Made by a program: the position numbers and the translations under genes
Part shown: one piece after another, positions 57,684 through 64,000 of the stretch
How the letters are laid out: every line of letters begins with the position of its first letter
How positions within the stretch are numbered: position 1 is the stretch's first letter
DNA from: Juglans regia
Taxonomy: Eukaryota > Streptophyta > Magnoliopsida > Fagales > Juglandaceae
Reading direction: 5' to 3'
Assembly: GCF_001411555.2 (NCBI RefSeq)
Contig: NC_049903.1
Span: 23,572,270 to 23,636,269, forward strand
Length of the DNA stretch: 64,000 nt
Notes under the pieces: generated by a model
Database searches by the model: none
What the model was told of the DNA's origin: nothing
Seen by the model: only the letters and a program-made list of their open reading frames with translations

Positions 57684-59984
57684 TGTTGTGCGGAAAATAT
57701 TTGCAAGTGTACGGAATCGTAACAAGTAATAAAGTGTTTTAAAGAAAGCAGATGTCAAACCCACAGGAAATAATTATGCTATTGAGTATTGAAATTTACT
57801 AAATTAATTACTATTTAGAAAACCGAATTTGAAGAATAGATTATCTAAACTAAACTGAAGAAAATAGCATTAAAATTAAGATTTTAAAGATTATAAGAAT
57901 AGATCTAGAGCGTTTGATTTCACCTAGCAAATCTCACACAATTTATTCTTCCTTGTTATAGAATTCCAATTATCGCAAGTTGATAATAAAAATCACTTAA
58001 CTATTCAATATTTTCTCTCGAACAATGCCAAAAATATCTTCAAGTAATAACTCTATATCTTTATGTGAATGTAACCAATTGGAGACTCATTAAGTTTTTT
58101 AGATTTTTTTTGAAAATCACACTAATTGCAGTAAAGTATCTCTACTTTCGTTCAACTAATCTTGCTTAATCCTAAACCTTTAATCACAAATCACCTCTTG
58201 TCTCATTGTGATTCAATAGGTCAAACAATAATTAGTTAAAAAATTGCAAGCCTTAAGAACAAGAAATAAACATTCAATCATAGAAACATTGAAAATAAAA
58301 TAACTTAGAATATAAATTGTATTCAATGCTAGACTACATCAAAACTCTATAAAATAAAAATTAGTTCAAAATAAAACTGAAAACAAAAAGAATAAAACTA
58401 GTGTTCTTCGATAGAGTTGGTTGATGAAACATGCAGCTCTCACCTCTGTTCCCCAGATCCTCCTCCTTCAAAGAAATTTCAAGAATAAACTCTGGAATAT
58501 TTTTACTCTAAAACTTCGACTCTCCTCCTATTCATCCCATAAGACGAGATTAAATAGATGTCAAAATTCAAATCCAGAAACAAGATAAATGTGGCTACAA
58601 TCTAGCATAAAGATCTGAAAAATAGTTTCTAAAAATAAAAGTTAACATAAAAGAAATTATCTCAAGAATATTATAATTACCTAAAATGGAAGATTCAATA
58701 ATAAGCGACTTGATTAACGGAGTTCGGGAGGATTTGGTGGTCAGCAGATTGATTGCGGGACTCAAAAGGGCCACCAAGTAGATATAGTGTGCGCTGAATA
58801 TAACTGGTCTCCTCGCCTACCAAGAGGAAAGAATCCCGACCAGGATGATAGAACCCTTTCGCCAACCTACCAAGGGGTAAAGCTGCTTGCCTTTGCTAGT
58901 TGTTGTCCAAGATGTCATTTAGGTTGGTCTCTTAAGTTGGTCATTTAGACTGGTCGCCCAATCTAGTCACCCGGAGCCTTATGCCAAGTCTTCTCGCCCA
59001 GAATTCTAGTCGCCAATTTTGGTCGCGCCTTCTAGTCGCAAATTCTGGTCGCACCTTCTAGTTGTGAGTTTCCTCACCTAAATCTCCTCTGCTCTCTTCA
59101 GATCTCACTGCCTCTCATTGGTCTGGATCTATAGTCTCTTTCTTTTGTACCAAAATGCTCTCATTTCGTACTAAATCTTCACATTCCTTCAAATCTAAGA
59201 AAATAAAGAAAAATATATAGAAATAACTGCTTGCCTTTGCTAGTTGTTGTTGTCATTTAGGTTGGTCTCTTAAGTTGGTCATTTAGACTGGTCGCCTAAT
59301 CTAGTCACCCGGAGCCTTGTGCCAAGTCTTCTCGCCCAGAATTCTAGTCGCGAATTTTGGTCGCGCCTTCTGGTCGCAAATTCTGGTCGCACCTTCTAGT
59401 TGTGAGTTTCCTCGCCTAAATCTCCTCTGCTCTCTTCAGATCTCGCTGCCTCTCATTGGTCTGGATCCGTAGTCTCTTTCTTTTGTACCAAAATACTCTC
59501 ATTTCACACTAAATCTTCTCATTCCTTCAAATCCAAGAAAATAAAGAAAAATATATAGAAATAACTGCTTGCCTTTGCTAGTTGTTGTTGTCATTTAGGT
59601 TGGTCTCTTAAGTTGGTCATTTAGACTGGTCGCCTAATCTAGTCACCCGGAGCCTTGTGCCAAGTCTTCTCACCCAGAATTCTAGTCGCGAATTTTGGTC
59701 GCGCCTTCTGGTCGCAAATTCTGGTCACACCTTCTAGTTGTGAGTTTCCTCGCCTAAATCTCCTATGCTCTCTTCAGATCTCGCTGCCTCTCATTGGTCT
59801 GGATCCGTAGTCTCTTTCTTTTGTACCAAAATACTCTCATTTCACACTAAATCTTCTCATTCCTTCAAATCCAAGAAAATAAAGAAATATATAGAAATAA
59901 AATAAAATCAATAGTATTAAAAGAAAAATGATATTTTTCATAAATAAAATAATAATAAAAATCACATAAAAATAACACATATCA
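57684..59984 (-). repeat. 3' LTR of G3
   Basis: 2301 bp; on minus it starts TGATATGTGTTATT after the PPT and ends GCACAACA. Contains the ~340 bp tandem triplication at 58880-59893. Confidence 0.85.
58880..59893 (-). repeat. three tandem ~340 bp units inside the G3 LTR
   Basis: CTGCTTGCCTTTGCTAGTTG recurs at about 58882, 59228 and 59564. Units 2 and 3 are almost identical; unit 1 is more diverged. Each contains CTAGTCGCGAATTTTGGTCG-type subrepeats. Confidence 0.9.
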
Positions 59985-61290
59985 AATACCTCAAAACTTA
60001 AGCTTTGCTCCCATTGAGTAAAGAAGGAAAGAAAGACAATTAAAACAAGTATTGGTTTGATTCATAAAATATATTGCCTCAAAGATTGCCTAAAGTCTAT
60101 AATTCAAAGTAATCATTCAAGATCAATAAAGTCCAAAAGTTAATTCAAAACTCAATTCTATAGCATTATCCTTCCCCTCATTCATCCATACCTATCATTC
60201 TTACTTTATCATTAGCTCCCTGGATAGTTTTATGCAAACAAATAAATAAATAATAGATCTCTAAACACTCCATAGGCTTGCTTTCAAATCACTCTCTACT
60301 AATGTAGACTAGAAACTATCACCAGGTATCAATAGGTTTTTATTAAACTTGTAATGTAAGGCTAGGGTGAGGGCTACAAAGAAAATGTAGGATTCAAACA
60401 AAGCAAAAGAACTTAAGTTTGAACACCAACAGACAAATATAACATTCTCACTTCTAACATCTCTTTTCAATCATTGTAAATCTCTCAACATACCTCTCTT
60501 TATTGCACTTTGTAACATCTCTCTCTTTACCCCTCTATTCGGTAGGTCGGACATTTTCTTTTCTTTTCTTTTCTTTTTCTTTTATTTATTTATTTATTTT
60601 TAATCATGGAAATATTCTACACTTTTTCGACTGCATTTGTGGATGACTCTCATCGGCCTTTTCTTGTTGGCCACACAATAGACGAGTTAACTTTTCACAC
60701 CTCCAAACTTATGATTTTGATAATATGGTAATAATTAATTTTACTTGTAGACCTTCTACCTCTCTTGTCTTTCATGCTCTTGTGAGTCTGTGACTTTGTG
60801 TAAACTTGGTTCTCTTGAAAGGTAAGGAAATTAGTGTTTAAACTCAAATAGGGTAAGAAATATAATGTTTACAAGAAAGAAAAATATAAGGCCAAAATAT
60901 AATTCAATAATGTTGGATAAAGATAATAAATAGATAAATTTGAAAGACTCAATCTGTCCAGAAAAATGCCTTAATCATTTCTCAAATAATATTCTATCTA
61001 GGATTTCACCTCGAGTGTAATCAAACAAGTTCTAGAGTAAGTTGAGACCATACAAATTCACAAAATTTATATAAAATTTCTCTAGGTATGCAAAACGATT
61101 TATGATCATAAGAAGTATTCATTAAAAATAGAAAATATCAAATTAAGTAAGATCAAGTAAGGAATTAACAACTAAACTTAAGCAATGAAAATTTTTCCTA
61201 AAAATTATAATCAATTTCAATCATATTCTTATCATAGGCTTTTTATTCATCAAACCATACTATTTTTATCATCATCTTCATCATCATCAC

Positions 61291-61366
<76 letters not shown>

Positions 61367-61386
61367 TTCATGAATTATATAATTTC
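59985..61386 (-). other. PPT and non-coding spacer of G3, with microsatellites
   Basis: Minus PPT-like AAGTTTTGAGGTATT lies next to the LTR (59985-60002). The spacer holds a TTTTC/TTTA tract (60553-60602), (ATC)n at 61268-61290 and an uninterrupted (ATT)n of about 25 units at 61292-61366. No gene. Confidence 0.7.
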
Positions 61387-62120
61387 TCCCAAACATAAAT
61401 ATCACATTGTCCTCAATGGAAAAAAAGAAGAAAAACTAAAGCAAAGAATGAGAGAAGTTAAGAGATGCTCCCCCGATTTTTTTTTTTTTTTCATCCAATT
61501 GAATATTTTCCTTGAAGGTGCAGCCGTGTACCCCTTGGAGATCTCCCCAGCCTCTTCGCTCTTTAAATTTGATGGAAGAGGTTTGAGTTCAAGCTTGAGT
61601 GGTTCCTTAAGTGGTAGCTTTGGAAATTCAGCTCCATAAGTCTCGTCGGCCATGACCACATCTCGGTCGCTTATTTGAAAATAAGAACATACCTCGAAAG
61701 GAAATTCCATAGATTTAAATACGTCAAAAGTGACCTGCTCCTCGCCCTCGTCCATATCGAGTACAATGAAGTCGACCGAGAAGATAAACTTATCAATTTC
61801 CACCAATACTTCCTCAATGAGTCCTCTCGGATATTTAATATATTTGTCTACCAACTATGGAGAGATAGCGGTTGGCTTTGCTTCTCCAAGACCTAGTTCC
61901 CTAAAAATAGAGAGAGAGAGAGAGAGAGATAGATTAGATTAATAATTGCCCCTAAGTCACATAAAACTTTATCAAAATAAGAATTTCCTATAGTGCAAGG
62001 GATCGTGAAACTCCCCAGATTTTTTAACTTCAATGGCAACTTCTTTTGTAAAATTGCACTGCTCTCCTTGGTCTACATTATAGTCTCATGCTACTCCAAC
62101 TTCTGATTGTTTGATAATAT
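61387..62120 (-). pseudogene. retropepsin-like protease remnant of G3
   Basis: Minus reading: FTIPCTIGNSYFDKVLCDLG at about 62010-61950. A (GA)n run at 61911-61931 follows, where the MPLSV segment should be. Then ELGLGEAK, KYPRGLIEEVLVEIDKFIFS, and a jump from VLDMDEGEE straight to QVTFDVFKSMEFP, losing the LGRPFLATG part. The motif DLGAI replaces DLGAS. The family's GAGGACAATG motif follows at 61405-61419 on minus. Stops and deletions make it dead. Confidence 0.7.
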
Positions 62121-62644
62121 ATCTTTAAAAAATTTTGCATATTTAGGCATTTGCTCTAAAGCTTCAATAAGAGGAATATTAATATGCAGTTGCTTAAATA
62201 TACTTTGAAATTTAGAGAACTAATTATCAATCTTATTTAATCTTTGTGAAAAATGAATTGGTGGATCATAAATTGAAGGAAAATAAGTTTAAGATATAAA
62301 CTCCCTAGATTTCTTGGGTTTTATAACCCCTTTATTCTCTTTAATCTTCTCAGCTTGCTTGTTGGTCGCATCCCACTCTACATCTTTCACCTCGGACACT
62401 GGTTCCTTCATCTCAGACTCCATGTTTTTGGCAACTTCTGCATCTCACTCGGTATTTAACGTTTGTGGCTAGTCATCTGTCCGCCAACTTCTCAATGTTA
62501 TGGCTTTGACATGTTCTTTTGGATTGGTCGCAGTGTTGCTCGGTAAAGTCTCTGTTGTCCTCTTGGTAAGCTTGTTTGAGAGCTAACTGATTTGTGCCTT
62601 AAGATTGCATATTAAAGCCGAGTTGTTTTGCATGTACTGCATAA
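62121..62644 (-). pseudogene. linker of the G3 gag-protease frame, decayed
   Basis: The minus strand shows HVKAITLRS near 62520, and PKYAKFFKDIL and SSAILQKKLPLKLKN near 62150-62050, as in G2, with several in-frame stops. Confidence 0.6.
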
Positions 62645-63670
62645 TCATATCTTCAAGTGTCGGCTTCTTCTCTTGTTGTGGAAACTGTTGAGGTGGTCTA
62701 AAGGCACTTGGTTATTGCTCCATGAAAAGTTAGGGTGATTTCTCCATCCGGGATTGAATGTGTTTAAATAAGGATTGTTTTGACGTTGAAAATTGGACAC
62801 ATAATGAACTTGTTCATAACTCGGTTGGGTAAAAGGGTTCCCCACTTGGCAATCTACACTTGAATGATTTCCTGCATAATGATCACAAAGAACATTAGTT
62901 TGAATAACATTAACGTTCATTTTACCTAGTTGTTTGGATAGATTTGCCAACTGGGCCACAATTGCGGATATAGAGTCAAGCTCAAAGATGTTGGCCACCT
63001 TCTTTGGCATTGCTCTCTCTACAGGTCACTGATAGTCGTTAAACGCCAACTCTTCTAGTAGTTCATATGTGGCTTTATGTGTCTTACTCATTAATGTTCC
63101 TCCTACTGCTGCATCAACCATAAATCACTTTGTGGGTCCCAAATCATTGTAAAATGTCAGTACTTGAAGCCAGGTTAGGAGGTCATGATGTGAACACTTG
63201 CACAATAAATCATTATATCTCTCCCATGCTTCATATAATGATTCACCATCAAATTGGGTGAAGGTAGTGATATCATTCCTTAACTTCGTTGTCTTGGCCG
63301 AAGAGAAATATTTTGCTAAGCATTTTTGTGTCAACTCCTCCCAGGTGGTGATGATGCCGGGTTGCAAAGAGTTTAACCAACCTTTTGCTTTTTCCCTAAG
63401 TAAGAAAGGAAAAAGTCTCAATCGAATCACATCATCTATCACTCCGTTGTGTTTAAAAGTATTACAAATTTTTAGAAAATTTACAATATAGACATTAGGA
63501 TCCTCTTGTGACAGTCCCCCAAGCTGGACGATTTGTTGTATAATTTGAATGATGGCCAGCTTGATCTCGAAGTTATTGGCTTGTATAGCTGGTCGCCTCA
63601 TACTAGATGTCGCCCCATTAATAGAGGATATAGCATAGTCTCTTAACGCCATGTGCTCTTGGTCAGCCAT
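62645..63670 (-). pseudogene. Athila-like gag of G3 with two in-frame stops
   Basis: One frame from MADQEHMALRDYAISSINGA (63670) to 62645, with stops near 63125 and 63028. Core features: EDPNVYIVNFLKICNTFKHN, LRLFPFLLREKAKGWLNSLQ, TWEELTQKCLAKYFSSAKTT, GESLYEAWERYNDLL. After the second stop come KKVANIFELDSISAIVAQLA and a zinc-knuckle-like CDHYAGNHSSVDC. The N-terminus is complete, unlike in G2, and lies about 220 bp from the PBS. Confidence 0.85.
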
Positions 63671-63893
63671 ATTAAATTTAGATGCGGCGACTTTTTTCTT
63701 CTTCTTTTTATTGATCCAACGTAAAGTTCTTTCAATGTCGGGTCGAAAAGTGTATGCTCTAATGATTTAGATCGGGGCATGCACTTCTAATTCCTGAAAA
63801 GAAAAACCAAACTGAGACCTAATTTAAACCAATAAAATCAAATCCAAAGTAGTAAAAATCTAGTTAGTATCAATATCAATAACAAGTAACTAA

Positions 63894-63911
63894 TCCCCAG
63901 CAACGACGCCA
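63894..63911 (-). other. primer-binding site of G3, tRNA-Asp type
   Basis: Minus TGGCGTCGTTGCTGGGGA, one or two changes from the tRNA-Asp PBS and nearly equal to the G2 site. Confidence 0.85.
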
Positions 63912-63917
63912 AAAACT

Positions 63918-64000
63918 TGTTGTGCTGAAAATATCCACAAGTGCACAAAATCGTAACAAATAGTAAAGTGTTTTAATGAAAACGGATGTTGAACCAACAG
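63918..64000 (-). repeat. 5' LTR of G3, cut by window end
   Basis: Matches 57684-57766 base for base with scattered changes. Confidence 0.8.

Larger units (their letters stand above)
57684..64000 (-). mobile_element. Athila-like gag-protease-only element G3, 5' LTR off window
   Basis: Minus orientation: 3' LTR 57684-59984, PPT 59985-60002, spacer with low complexity, decayed protease and gag, PBS 63894-63911, and the first ~80 bp of the 5' LTR from 63918. The LTR edges agree (TGTTGTGC at 57684 and 63918). Architecture equals G2: gag, protease, post-gag motif, 1.4 kb spacer, PPT, LTR. No RT or integrase. It inserted into the large-LTR copy C. Confidence 0.85.

Noticed and set aside
61185..61373. 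Leucine-rich frame
   Set aside because: Translation of the (ATT)n microsatellite.

Overview
This is nuclear DNA of a flowering plant: introns with GT/AG borders, AT-rich spacers, and plant-only families (sieve-element-occlusion, DUF247, Tork-type copia, Athila- and Tat-like gag). A woody eudicot is likely and Juglandaceae/Fagales is possible, but that placement is a guess from the look of the repeats. I see no rRNA, tRNA, CRISPR or prokaryotic operon. About 85-90% of the window is mobile-element sequence, much of it nested.

Host genes. Only two look like real host genes. One is a seven-exon sieve-element-occlusion (SEO) gene on the minus strand (35757-39035). The other is a DUF247/UPF0481 membrane-protein gene on the plus strand (53731-55035). 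A second SEO copy, also on the minus strand, survives only as scattered exon pieces between 13342 and 18031. It has been cut apart by a CACTA-like element, a TRIM, a MITE, a solo LTR and a gag-only retrotransposon.

Layout. 1-5312: a plus-strand LTR interrupted by a minus-strand solo LTR of a related family (1338-3937, TSD TATAA). 5313-13341: a CACTA-like element with a decayed 'plant transposon protein' gene, interrupted by a 5.9 kb LTR-like unit (copy A). 13342-18031: SEO pseudogene pieces with nested elements. 18032-23906: gag-only Ty3/gypsy element (G1). 23907-30675: gag-protease-only Athila-like element (G2, minus). 31077-35598: Ty1/copia element with TSD ACCAA, five or more nonsense codons and an internal deletion. 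35757-39035: SEO gene. 39640-43490: DNA-transposon debris, a 102 bp tandem array and a Tat/Ogre-like gag-protease fragment. 43790-50958: second CACTA-like element, carrying inverted copy B of the large LTR (45255-50304, TSD GACCC). 51488-55128: DUF247 gene with a tandemly duplicated leader and a short LINE-type tail inserted at its stop codon. 55649-57683: CACTA-like fragment and a third, truncated copy of the large LTR. 57684-64000: a third gag-protease-only element (G3, minus), running off the window.

Main themes. No Ty3/gypsy element here keeps reverse transcriptase or integrase, yet G1, G2 and G3 keep cis-signals (PBS, PPT, LTRs), so they look like dependent elements. Several LTRs carry internal minisatellites, including an ~88 bp hairpin-forming array in copy A. 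LTRs that otherwise differ share a conserved block near their 3' ends.
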